In this document: one piece after another, positions 10,201 to 18,000 of the stretch
Layout: each line of letters starts with the position of its first letter
Position numbering within the stretch: the stretch's first letter is position 1
From: Salinibius halmophilus
GTDB taxonomy: Bacteria; Pseudomonadota; Gammaproteobacteria; Pseudomonadales; Natronospirillaceae
Assembly: GCF_003577475.1 (NCBI RefSeq)
Contig: NZ_QPEP01000012.1
Span: 1 to 64,000 of the forward strand
Length of the DNA: 64,000 nt
Direction: 5' to 3'
Position numbers and translations under genes: made by a program
The notes under the pieces: generated by a model
What the model was told of the DNA's origin: nothing
What the model saw: only the letters and a program-made list of their open reading frames with translations
Database searches by the model: none

Positions 10201-10821
10201 GCGTGCATTCGCCGTGCCGCCAAATGTGCGAACCGAACCGTCGATGGCATGAGCCGACCATTGCTGTGGCACACCGGCGGAAACAGAATCAATTTTGAAG
10301 TAGCGGCCAACTTGGTCGAGCGACAAACGGTAAATAGCCCCTGCGCTGTTAGCTGTACCGCTTACCAACACTAGGCGTTTATCGCCCATGCAGTACCAAG
10401 AACCACCGGTGTCGTCAATTGGCACCGAGCCGACATCATATTGGCGGCAGCGCGAAATATGCTCTAAACCCGTTAGGTTCCAGCCGTAGCCAACTTCGCC
10501 GTATTTGTTATTTGAGTTATAAGCAATGCCAAGCTGAGGCACCATACCCGGTGATTTTGGAAACTTAAATTGGTAGCTATAGCCGAAGGAGCCGTCGTTA
10601 CCTACGTCGTGAGTGCCTGCGTAAAGGTCAACATCGTTTATGGGTGCTAGCGATTCAAACGTTGCTGTTTGCGTGGAAAAGCTATTAAAAGATCTTCCGG
10701 CGAAGCTTTCAAATTTGACACTCGGTGTGCCGCTTGGTTCAGGCTGAGGAACAGATGCTAGACTCGGTATGGCCATCGCACAGGCGATTGCTAGCGTGCC
10801 AGCTCGGCAGAGGTCCTTCAT
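4228..10821 (-). CDS. Giant secreted SpvB/FG-GAP/YD-repeat Rhs toxin
   Basis: 2197 residues. In order: a Sec signal peptide (about 1-23, AIACAMAIPSLAS); an SpvB-like domain (about 65-350, with PQLGIAYNSN..YGEVGYGWNLTGL); FG-GAP/VCBS-like calcium-loop repeats (DYDDDGRDEI near 384, DLDGDGRTEL near 449, DLNSDGFPDL near 596, DFNGNGLTEI near 722); a TcdB-middle-like stretch (HGFVGFE near 820); and YD repeats to about 1760. The Rhs-associated core ends at DPTGY near 1972. The last 225 residues are a variable toxin domain, glycine-rich and hydrophobic (GGGGGGII, GIEIGLSALGGYAFF), of no family I recognise. The start has AAGGA seven bases upstream. In relatives the YD repeats form a shell around the toxin, and cleavage after the core frees it. 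The N-terminal architecture suggests Sec-dependent export rather than a T6SS adaptor fusion. Confidence 0.85.
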   Translation of the reverse strand: MKDLCRAGTLAIACAMAIPSLASVPQPEPSGTPSVKFESFAGRSFNSFSTQTATFESLAPINDVDLYAGTHDVGNDGSFGYSYQFKFPKSPGMVPQLGIAYNSNNKYGEVGYGWNLTGLEHISRCRQYDVGSVPIDDTGGSWYCMGDKRLVLVSGTANSAGAIYRLSLDQVGRYFKIDSVSAGVPQQWSAHAIDGSVRTFGGTANARIAGYDGGIRSWHLSTVEDALGFANTYDYIKVDSRAYLSSINYGSGTSATNVTLNWSDIRDQQLAYHDGLLIWHRKILDSVVVTGTGVNTQYDLQQKVINELGLNLPNEPHMLTGIRVKYDTDAWQPVADFGYESGYGDIKTYSHSIDTYFEEYYWSGSSVRGWLKAERKTPSTRPKVVVADYDDDGRDEILFFDPDDGNNGFSSAPLRAAGVSEAGAWEIVTVLGSVSGYIRKKINLKDLDGDGRTELILSSQGVSQDSRYTLKYDSDIDIYEIVGGRGHSKDYNVESAGPFGSVWFNPIAGSNTFSVEGECVYCIKRNYQSYGTHDDVDVKDEFKSFNDFNKDGQGRSKGVGFGHYAQSCYLQPYYDGLSVSDYCKSGSTTENESQVVDLNSDGFPDLYTADLTPGGQAALRINDGTGITYVSVSSNDQYINEYKSGYDLDGDGWLDYGSYLTDYNYDTKSLSESYVRGTPGYDFNGIFDYNREPNLYGSIANFSIAENGSRVSVSISKVLGDFNGNGLTEIFNQRANENIEFFAPPKLNRITSNGQELASVTYSHTGDRSVYTPAANDGEGTILENISPRSLVHIVDTPVGRVGYEYAGGRNHRGTGQGVAHGFVGFENVTTFTEFVSENKAQTVVRSTHFDHRFINSGIENIAQNELASVEIAYDGDLAAAMAGIRQIQRPQTVNWYGNNSLDSYFVSEKARKEGIVTWFDPMVGGKHWFEDYDFNRSSIQPVYQGERPSVARSASAAGDLDPGINLTYWTYFKYGSLNDSALGNVTVPMASRIVDSKYKSFAPGSAPYLTTETKRQYRHIPLGYELSNKALGYFPAVSFESTESKNASEALTRIGSSFLHRGRETCALGISQCFSLIESEVSSWSNSQEIYSTKVTNSNWQTIGRVSLPRTVVSNVSATHPTNHPLYNMVNPSPSHTTTDTISYYSTTGTAGYGQVKSRTSTPTTGDPVTVITEPRTVQYTYDAFGNVATETDSYGAKTTYKLPNNAARKPAVIEHPDGLVETFRYSNRGRLVQRSNNRDLVESIDRYLCTDLSMLTEISSCSANGLYIEAKRSNQNGTSFKEFDVAGNEITNIAYTHGNSAELTKREYDQHSTLVAISQPQTLNSLSNLALALVNIDHMPGLAQRTQVGAYGLVKGIHSHSGGYTSFNYNLYSAGSNSDSIIDTNAVWQKTTTVWQTSAKAHKLEERITYFDALNREIGETQITVNRANGENHTVSHKLDALGNSLESKNGSTVLSQTLYNGFGKESASVDNYGVLRTTRYNSFAEPVELKTNGVLSSIMHYDQLGRLTSKGALDGSAELYNYDSRTTRLTSELQQSANGTITKTPGYHPTNGRLEYEDYVYDISGLDQQKVRFKYNYNDNGQYQWLVPNVNGSDIGHLFHRYHDKSGKLSFHQLGLGSRVNYTTLDEYNAYGLQRQTVYNHGAPAGHWKKYGIRTDYSELGLPKYYDVSGDHTHGFTYGYDSRGYLISESYYTVNRTFEYNGPLGTRLSAIVDGSKTNLFYDRFGHIKTSPESVTHSRAPNGQLQGVGGGRYSPPDVARTDDRGRIWQLDNRSFTYDDFDRLTEVVNFNSGRRANYVYMGGKLAVSVDAPSGQGGEKVYTFFLPHGFKYSVVETFANRQRTTKVTHSLSASGINMHYDPSEGTTTQAVLRNHLGNMVAVLASNDTNRIDPYKISPYGLTQNGGNAKTNQLVQDKPQYDNFQIVHFGGRVYDLYSRQFLTPDPIVPNHSNITHWGRYSYGYGNPYGHVDPTGYYQIASYDDARRENRSKLSDGDVPHGDTTNEVLLTNDRNTRKAIIIADTFDELSETIIDSLELQGLIGRQVVDEIKAEVYENLMPMIVSGKSHALFFEVGGSFLIIGGGGGGIIAFDEEGFSTYRYGYFGSGIEIGLSALGGYAFFDGGKENFGGWGGSLNITAVAGHYGGQVSMMVAEGSREESKPGSAGFGIALGRGLDLGFSGELSHSTKVEKLSMEWWF
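4899..5560 (-). repeat. Rhs core repeat, copy A (in the full-length gene)
   Basis: The part of the full-length Rhs gene, from RGRIWQLDNRSFTYDDFDRL to HVDPTGY, that recurs in the three downstream cassettes. This is the segment through which tip exchange would occur. Confidence 0.85.
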
Positions 10822-10948
10822 ATAAAATCCTTGAGATGTTGGCTTAGATGCAGCGCGACACTATAGTTCGCAAAGACTAAAATTCAATGACTATAATCAC
10901 ATGCAGAAACATTTGTTCACCTAAGTACACAAAGGCACCATGCTAGCA

Positions 10949-10967
10949 GGGTGTAAGGCTTACACCC
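10949..10967. promoter_or_regulatory. Perfect 19-bp palindrome upstream of the Rhs gene
   Basis: GGGTGTAAGGCTTACACCC is a perfect inverted repeat with a one-base centre, 128 bases upstream of the Rhs start. No U-run follows, so it looks more like an operator than a terminator. The rest of 10822-11031 shows no other clear feature. Confidence 0.45.
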
Positions 10968-11031
10968 GAGTGAACAATCTAGTGCTAATTAGCTTCATCA
11001 CGTCTTATTGCCAAAATCATCAAAGCAGCGC

Positions 11032-12150
11032 CTATGACTCCAACTCAAAAGTAGCTTCACCCACTACCTTGCCATTAATCATAACCTCTACCCTGTGTTC
11101 GCCGGGGTAGTATTTGCGCGTGGTGACGGGTTTAAAGTCGAGTTTGCGGCTGATATTTATTGGTTCGCCTTTGCTTACTTGCATATCTCGCCATTTGAAT
11201 ACTTTGCCGGTTGAGCTGCCGTTGGCTTTTTTTAGGTGCAGTACAAAGTCGATCATCCAGCGCTGCGTTGCGGCTGCACTAATTTGCAGGGTTAGCTCGC
11301 TGGCGTTGCCCATTTTGATTCGTGAGTCGGCCACTTTCAGGCGGGCGTTTTGCCATTTAGCAGGTGGGTAGCCGAATAGTTCAAGCACCTGTGGATTGCC
11401 TTGTTTAAATAGCGTGCGGCAAGCATGGCGCAGCAGTTTGTGCCTTGGTTTGTTGTTTGGTGCCCACCACTTTTTGGCGAAGTCGATGACCCATTGTGGG
11501 TGGTCTTTCACTATGTCGTTTAGGTTGTTAGCCACCGAGCGGCGCACGTATTCGCTGGGGTCATCGATTAGCGTTTCGAGTATTGGGCGCAGGGGTTCTG
11601 GGTTGTTCACTAGGTGTGGTAAGCGCATGCCCCAAGGCAGGCGTGGGCGGCTGCCTTCGCTGGCTAGGCGGCGAACGTGCAGGTTGTTATGCGATGCCCA
11701 AGTAAGAATCTCTTGTTGTAATAGTTCTGGATAACGGTGAATAAACGGGCGAATGGCAAACTCTGAAGACGAGCGGCTGGTCATGGCTTGCAAGGCGGGT
11801 AGGCAAATTTCTGGCTGCTCAATGCCATACTCGGCTAGGTAGTCGGCCATGGGCATAATGAACCAGCCGGCAATGCCGGTGTCGTCGGTCGTCCAGGTTA
11901 GGTTCTCTGTGGTGTTGTCATCGGCTAGGGCGGCACAGAGGATGTTGGCGCTTTGTGCAATATCTTTGGGCAGATGGTCGGCCAAGGCTTGTTGAATTTG
12001 GCGGCTGCGCTGTTTGAGTTCTAGGGCGTCTAGGTTTTGCAGGCACTGCGCTTCGAAGCTAACGAGGTTGAACTGCGGATACACTCGCTGAATATGCACA
12101 GCCGCCGCGTGGATACTGTCTGGGCTATACACATTCTTGAAGGGTTCCAT
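11032..12150 (-). CDS. AlkD-like HEAT-repeat DNA alkylation repair protein
   Basis: A 372-residue protein with the helical-repeat pattern of the DNA alkylation repair (AlkC/AlkD-type) family, including FAIRPFIHRYPELLQQEILTWA, DDPSEYVRRSVANNLNDIVKDHP and WVIDFAKKWW. Members excise alkylated bases without base flipping or act as DNA-binding HEAT proteins. The C-terminal 90 residues (KVADSRIKMGNASELTLQISA...) form an extra beta-rich segment seen in some longer members. The ATG at 12150 is chosen because AGGAG stands ten bases upstream; the open frame extends further but without a ribosome site. It is encoded upstream of, and in the same direction as, the Rhs gene, without evident functional link. 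Confidence 0.75.
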   Translation of the reverse strand: MEPFKNVYSPDSIHAAAVHIQRVYPQFNLVSFEAQCLQNLDALELKQRSRQIQQALADHLPKDIAQSANILCAALADDNTTENLTWTTDDTGIAGWFIMPMADYLAEYGIEQPEICLPALQAMTSRSSSEFAIRPFIHRYPELLQQEILTWASHNNLHVRRLASEGSRPRLPWGMRLPHLVNNPEPLRPILETLIDDPSEYVRRSVANNLNDIVKDHPQWVIDFAKKWWAPNNKPRHKLLRHACRTLFKQGNPQVLELFGYPPAKWQNARLKVADSRIKMGNASELTLQISAAATQRWMIDFVLHLKKANGSSTGKVFKWRDMQVSKGEPINISRKLDFKPVTTRKYYPGEHRVEVMINGKVVGEATFELES

Positions 12151-12251
12151 CGCTTGTTTGCTCCTGCGCATTTTTTGGCCTTTGGCGAGATATATTGGGT
12201 TAGCGTAACCCATGTGCGCACCGCGGCCTAGCTCCTGCGAGCCGCTCAGTA

Positions 12252-12287
12252 CGGACATCCATGTCCGCACACATTCGCGACGCGAAT
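12252..12287. repeat. Two adjacent extragenic palindromes
   Basis: CGGACATCCATGTCCG (12252-12267) and ATTCGCGACGCGAAT (12273-12287) are perfect short inverted repeats between alkD-like and pbpC. The central CATCCATG style recurs in the inverted element at 59996-60220 (CCCATCCATGGG near 60102). No gene is apparent in 12151-12345. Confidence 0.5.
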
Positions 12288-12345
12288 GATTTACGGGCCC
12301 ACCATTTTTTGTAAGTTCAGCCCTGTATGGCGGGTTAACGTTTCG

Positions 12346-14601
12346 CTATTCGATGTAGAACACTACTTGGTCGCTGGCGCCGGTTGGGTCGGTAACGGCT
12401 AGTTGGTATTGGCCGGGTTCGGTGATACTGAGCGTTAGGCGGTTGCTACGTTGGGGGAGTAGTTCGCCGTTTAAGAACCAATACCAGTCGGCTTGGCCGC
12501 CGCGGGCGTGCACGGTGATGTCGGGTAGGGCGTTGGTGGTGGCATGGCGGCGCAGGCGAGCGTTGTTGTCGATGCCGGTTATTTTGATTGCCGAGCTGTG
12601 TAGGCTAGCCGTACTTTGGCTGCATCTTGGGTCGATTGCCGGTAAGCGGTTTTCACTGCGCCACGCCGGTGGTAAATAGCCTTGTAGGGGGGCTGGCCAC
12701 AGGGCGGTGGTGACTTGTTCGGCGTTTTCTACACAGCCAAGTTCTACACGCAGGCCGGTGTCGGTGGCGCGCCAGTAGCTGGTGGTGCTGGTTTGCTGCC
12801 TGCCAAGTTGCTGGGCCCTAGTTTGCATCAGTGTTGGTGGTACTAGCTCGTTGATGGTCCAAGCTTTTAGGCGCTGGTCGCAACTGACTGGGCTTGGCCA
12901 GCATATGTCTTGCTGGCTAACGGCTTCGGGTTGGCGATGCCAGCTCACGGCTTGCCGTGGTAGTTGGCGGGCAATAGCCTGCGCTAGCGGTTTGGCGGCT
13001 ACTGCACCATAGTAGCCAGCCATGGCTTGGTTATCTGGCATGCCTATCCACACGCCTATGGTGTAGTGCGTGGTGACGGCGATGGCCCAGGTATCGCGAT
13101 AGCCAGCACTGGTGCCGGTTTTGAGGGCTATTTGGCCATTTGCTTCGAGCAACATGGTGCGGGTTATCCAAGCAGCTTCGGGGCTTAGTAGCTGGCGTGT
13201 TTGTGTGGGTTGGTTCTTGCGAAGTACAGGGCTAAGCGTTTGGCCGCCATTGGCCAGTGCACTATAGGCTTTGACCAAGTCTAATAAGTTACTCGATGTG
13301 CCACCCAAGGCAATTGCCAGCGAGGGTTTAGCCTGTGGTGGTAGCTGAAGTACCACGCCCGCGTTGGCTAGCTGGCTATAAAAACGCTCTGGCCCCACTT
13401 GCTCTAATACTTGTACCGAGGGCAGGTTGAGTGATTGTTTGAGCGCTTCTTGCACCGACACCGGCCCAGAAAAACCACGGTCAAAGTTAGATGGTTGATA
13501 GTCGGCAAACACCAGTGGCACATCCATTAACAAGCTAGCGCTATGAATGCTGCCATCATCAAGGGCCATGCCATAGATAAACGGTTTAAGTGTTGAGCCA
13601 GGTGAGCGTTGAGCGCGGGTCATATCTATGTGGGCAAAGCGCTGGTTATCAGTAAAGTCAGCCGAGCCAACATAACCCAATACCTGGCCATCGCCGTGGC
13701 GCATCACTACTGCGGCAAGCGACGCATTGGGTGGTAGCTGCTGGGTGTAGTTGCTCGTAAGTTGGCGCAGCGGTTGCTGTACTTGTCGGTCTATGGTGGT
13801 GGTAATTAGCCCAGCGTTTGGCGTTTCGTTGCGTAGCTGTCGCGCTAGCAAAGGCGCTTGTAAAGGGCGCCTAGGTAAGTTGGCAATCACTGGCTCTAGT
13901 TTGGCGGCTTGATAACCTTCTGCAAGCAGTTCACCACTAGCGAGCAGGCGCGCTAATACTTTATCGCGCTGATACGCGGCCCGCCCTGGGTGGCGGTCGG
14001 GGCGATAATAACTCGGTGCTTGCGGCAAACCGGCGAGCAAAGCAGCTTGTGCGTCGGTCAAAATATCTGCCGAGTGGCCAAAGTAACTGCGGCTTGCAGC
14101 TTCTACGCCTTCAATCGCGCCACCAAAAGGGGCATGGTTTAGGTAGTAAGTCAGAATATCTGCTTTGCTGTAGTGCCATTCTAGTTGCAGCGCTCGCCAC
14201 ATTTGCACCAGTTTGCCGCTCACCCCCGGCGCTTGCCCATAACGTAAACGTGCTACCTGCATGGTAAGGGTGGAGCCACCGGATACCACTTCGCCACTGC
14301 TCAGCCATTGCCAGGTCGCACGCACGAGTGCACCAGGGTTAATGCCAGGATGTTGATAAAAGTACTGATCTTCAAAGGTAAACAGGGCGGTTAAATAGTT
14401 TGGCGATACCTGCTCAGGTGTCACCGGATAGCGCCAAATACCTTGTTCGTCGGCAAATGCGCGCAGTGGCTCGCCTTGGCGGTCGGTCACTACCAGGGTT
14501 GTTGTACGGGGCGTTAGGTCAACTGGTGCCAGCTGATCGATGGTGTTCAGCACAACTATGCTGGTCAACATCGCCACAAAGAATATTTTTATCCACTTCA
14601 T
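12346..14601 (-). CDS. pbpC: Penicillin-binding protein 1C (glycosyltransferase/transpeptidase)
   Basis: 751 residues from the ATG at 14601 (MKWIKIFFVAM). One N-terminal membrane helix is followed by a family 51 glycosyltransferase with EDQYFYQHPGINPGALVRA and GGSTLTMQVARL, then a transpeptidase with SPGSTLKPF (SxxK), SLNLPS and KTGTSAGYRD (KTG). The C-terminus has the extra beta domain typical of PbpC. It polymerises and possibly crosslinks periplasmic peptidoglycan. Upstream in-frame codons translate the inverted element at 14628-14789 and are rejected as start region. It is encoded downstream of the alpha-2-macroglobulin gene in the same direction, the well-known YfhM-PbpC pairing. Confidence 0.92.
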   Translation of the reverse strand: MKWIKIFFVAMLTSIVVLNTIDQLAPVDLTPRTTTLVVTDRQGEPLRAFADEQGIWRYPVTPEQVSPNYLTALFTFEDQYFYQHPGINPGALVRATWQWLSSGEVVSGGSTLTMQVARLRYGQAPGVSGKLVQMWRALQLEWHYSKADILTYYLNHAPFGGAIEGVEAASRSYFGHSADILTDAQAALLAGLPQAPSYYRPDRHPGRAAYQRDKVLARLLASGELLAEGYQAAKLEPVIANLPRRPLQAPLLARQLRNETPNAGLITTTIDRQVQQPLRQLTSNYTQQLPPNASLAAVVMRHGDGQVLGYVGSADFTDNQRFAHIDMTRAQRSPGSTLKPFIYGMALDDGSIHSASLLMDVPLVFADYQPSNFDRGFSGPVSVQEALKQSLNLPSVQVLEQVGPERFYSQLANAGVVLQLPPQAKPSLAIALGGTSSNLLDLVKAYSALANGGQTLSPVLRKNQPTQTRQLLSPEAAWITRTMLLEANGQIALKTGTSAGYRDTWAIAVTTHYTIGVWIGMPDNQAMAGYYGAVAAKPLAQAIARQLPRQAVSWHRQPEAVSQQDICWPSPVSCDQRLKAWTINELVPPTLMQTRAQQLGRQQTSTTSYWRATDTGLRVELGCVENAEQVTTALWPAPLQGYLPPAWRSENRLPAIDPRCSQSTASLHSSAIKITGIDNNARLRRHATTNALPDITVHARGGQADWYWFLNGELLPQRSNRLTLSITEPGQYQLAVTDPTGASDQVVFYIE

Positions 14602-14627
14602 TGGTGTCTCAACTGCCATGGTGATGA

Positions 14628-14789
14628 CCAATGGGCAGTTCATTCTTGGTGCCCTTGGGCGCATCCGGCATTCGATTTTCGACACGGCGCGAGTACATCC
14701 CTGTAGCCTCGACACCTGCTCCCTGCAGGTGACGGTCTCAAATCGAACACCGGATACACCCAGCAACTACTTAATGAACTGCCCATTGG
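14628..14789. repeat. 162-bp inverted-repeat element, copy 1
   Basis: The ends CCAATGGGCAGTTCATT (14628-14644) and AATGAACTGCCCATTGG (14773-14789) are exact reverse complements. Further pairing continues inward (GCATCCGGCATTCGATTTT with AAATCGAACACCGGATAC). The centre holds GTACATCCCTGTAG and CACCTGCTCCCTGCAGGTG. The centre (14708-14739) recurs at 23248-23279 (reverse complement) and 60116-60148, with different arms. Confidence 0.7.
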
Positions 14790-14954
14790 CTACTGTTGTT
14801 CGTTAGGCATAAAAAAACGGCGTCCAAAATAACATGGACGCCGCCCAAAAATGCGATATTGAAATACCGCTATGAGGCACTCAATGAAATCCAAAATTTG
14901 GGTTTCAAGAGGAGGTGACTTACCAACGAGTTCGTCAACTAAGTCGCTAACCAT
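14790..14954 (-). CDS. Possible small ORF, DUF2281/antitoxin-like N-terminus
   Basis: A 54-codon frame beginning MVSDLVDELVGKSPPLETQ followed by ILDFIECLIAVF. The helical spacing recalls the start of short DUF2281-type antitoxins. The C-terminal half translates the terminator hairpin at 14818-14843 and is arginine- and aromatic-rich, so the protein, if ever real, is probably truncated. The only Shine-Dalgarno-like sequence (AGGA) touches the start codon. No toxin gene is adjacent. Confidence 0.2.
   Translation of the reverse strand: MVSDLVDELVGKSPPLETQILDFIECLIAVFQYRIFGRRPCYFGRRFFMPNEQQ
14811..14843 (-). terminator. Intrinsic terminator after the alpha-2-macroglobulin gene
   Basis: On the minus strand a perfect nine-base stem (CGGCGTCCA with TGGACGCCG) and an eight-base loop are followed by seven T. 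It lies about 180 bases downstream of the alpha-2-macroglobulin stop and would separate that gene from pbpC. Confidence 0.75.
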
Positions 14955-15020
14955 CCTATATTAAGTTGTAGTGCCTTTACATCGCCTGCGATATGCGGCT
15001 TTGTTAGCAGTTAAGCGGCG

Positions 15021-18000
15021 CTATTGTTCCGTTATTGTTAATGTGCCAATGCTGGTACCGTTTGCATGCAGATTAGGGCGGTACATGTCCTCTACATAGG
15101 GTGCGGGCACTTGGTATTCACCAGGTGATACCGCTCGCGCAACATAGTATAAATATTGGCTTTCACCGGCGCGTAAACTCAGTGCCGCAACAAATCTGTC
15201 ATCACGATATTCCGAGTGCGCCACATTGCCTTGCCAGCTTGCAATTGAATTGCCATCTACGGTTAGGGTGTCGTAGCTAATGGCAGAAATATTTGGGTTT
15301 TCAATTTCTAAGCCCGCTGGTAGCAAATCAACCACTAGGGCATCACCACTATCTTGATCGGCATGCACTTGCAGGCGGGTAATAATGAGTTCACCCGATG
15401 CCAGGCTGCTCAGTTCTAGCGGTTGGCCGATTAGGTCGAAGTAGTCGCGGCGAATGGCGAAGCCATTTTGCACTGCCGCAAGCGGTGCTTTGCTTTGCCC
15501 AGCTGCAGTTAGCGTAACGAACAAGCGTTGATCACCGGCGCTGATGGCGGTTAACGACTGCAAGCCTTCGCTGGTTAAACCACGCTGCCAGCGGCTGTCT
15601 TCGTTGAGCGTCATATCACCTAGGGTGCTGTTAATGGTAGCGGTAAAGCCTTGGTTATCTAGGTCCAGCGCTACGGCCAGTTGCAGCAGTGCAATGCGCT
15701 CTTGTGTGCTTAGCCACTGCTTGTTTTGCAGGGCTTCAAAGAGCGCCAACAAACTAGTGTTGTCTAGCTGGTCGTTATTGGCGGCAAAGCGGTTTACCAG
15801 CGCTAGGTCGCGCACTGGGCTGCCATAATCACCAATGTAGTCACGCTCGTTGCGTTGTGTGCTTAGTGCTTGCTGCTGCAGTTCGCTGGCTAGGCGGCTA
15901 TCACCGGCTTGCATGGCGGCAGAGCCGGCGTGCATCCAGGCCAATGGCGATTGTACTTGTTCAAAGTCGCTGGCTTTCAGCATGCGGCGCAGTTGCGCGA
16001 GAGGGTTGGCGCCACTGTTGGCCAGTACATAAGCGCTGTAAGCTTGGGTGGCAAACTGGTAGCTGTAGCTGTCATCGCTCCATGGGCGATTAATGGCCAC
16101 CTGGCCAGACAAGTACTGTTGCAAGCGGTTCAAAGCTTGCTCTAGTTTGGCTTGGTTGACTGGCACACCCGCTTGTTGGGCGCTCACGAGGAAGTCGGTG
16201 GTGTACACACTTACCCAGTAGTCTTCCATGCTGCTGCCAGACCACAAACTAAACCCACCACTAGCAAGCTGGCGGCCGAGCACGCGCTCAATGGCATGCT
16301 CTAACTGCTCTCGGCGCAGGGCGTTGGTGTAGGGTTGGTCAAACTGCTCTTCAATGCGCGCGCGCAAGTCAAACCGTTCAACCGTTGTTTGGTCTAGCAT
16401 TAGCCACGGCCAAGCACCACTAATGGTTTGCTCGGTGCAGCCATATGGGTAGCGCAGTAAGTAGTCGAAATGGCCGAGCACATCCACTGGTGGCTGGCTC
16501 GATAGTGTTAGCTGGGCACGAATGCTGTCGTCGAGCCAGTCATCGTACTGAAAATCAACCTGCCAGCTGCTATTGGCTTCAATAATTTGGCGAACTTGGC
16601 GTGTGGCTTGTGGTGCGGGTGCGCGCACGCCAATCTGCCATGTGCGGTCAATATTGATGTCATCGCCATTGCTCACCTGCAAGCTAAGTGGAATATCAGC
16701 AAGGCGCTCGGCGGTTAGTGGGAATACCAGGGTGCGTTTTTCTTTATCGGCTAGCGTGATGGTTTGGCTGGTATTCACAGGCGCCGCTGAGCCAATGTTG
16801 AAGCGCACGGTTAACGCTTGGCTTGCACCACTTAGGTTGTGTAAATCCAGGGCTAGCTTGGTTTCATCGCCCACAGCTAAGAACCTTGGTTTCGACAGCT
16901 GGGTAACCACTTTTTCTGCTACGGTGGTTTCGGCATCTGTGCTGCCGGTGGCTTGGTTATTCCAGGCTACGGCCATCCAGCGTAGTTTGCCGTTAAACTG
17001 TGGAATGTCTAACTCAACTTGCGCTTGGCCGTTTTCATCAAAGGCCACGGGCGCTTTTTGCAGCGCAACAATTTGCACATCCGAGTTGGGCTTGTCGCCG
17101 CCACGAACAAAATCGGCTTCGGCCATCATGGCCCGAGCAAAACCACCACCCCAGCGCTGCTGGCTATAATCAAAGCCGGCGTTGTCGATGATTTGGTCAT
17201 AAATATCGTAATACAGCCAGTTGTAGCGTTTTGGCGCTAATAAAAAGTCATCTGGTTGTGGCGTTGCAAAACGGGTGATATTCAATACGCCGACATCAAC
17301 AGCTGCTACCCATACATAGCCTTCGCTAATATTGCCTTGCACCTTGGCGGTGACGGTTTGGTTTGGCTCTACGCGCTCTGGTACCTCAAGCGATAGTGCA
17401 ATGCGGGCGTCGTCGCGTTCAACGGGTAGGTGGGCAATGCCAATGGCACGTTTAGGTGCCACGCTGTGTTGCATATCACCAGGAATTATTTGCAGCGCTG
17501 TTAGGTAAAGGTCGTGGCGGTCCCAGCGGCGATTAATTGGAATTTCAATGCTGGTGCCATTGGCTGAAAGCTCGATGTCTTGCTGCCACAGTACGGCCTC
17601 GCTCGACTCTACCGTTACGCGCGCCATGCCACTTGATGCCGGCGTTAGTGTTGCCAGCATGGTGTCACCCGGGGCAACAGTTCCCTGTTGCCAGGTAACT
17701 TGAATTTGGTCGGGTTGCATGGCGTCGTTTTGTCGCCACCAGCCGCCCCAGTTGGTGCGGAAGCGGAAGCGATTGTTGAGCTCGCCTGCCACATAGAGTT
17801 CTACTCGATAATCACCATATTCAACCGGCAGGGTTAGGTTAACCGGCGCGTCGCCAGAAAAATCTAGCACTTGTATGTCGGTAACAATTTCGTTTTCCCG
17901 ATAATCCCACACCCAGCCTTCACTGTCGGTTTGACGCCAAAAGTAGTCGCGCTCTTCTTTAATTAAGCGCAACTCAACGCCTTCGGCACTGATCAGTGCG

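Noticed and set aside
14602-14766. N-terminal extension of PbpC rich in Cys and Arg
   Set aside because: It merely translates the inverted repeat at 14628-14789; the membrane anchor begins at the ATG at 14601.
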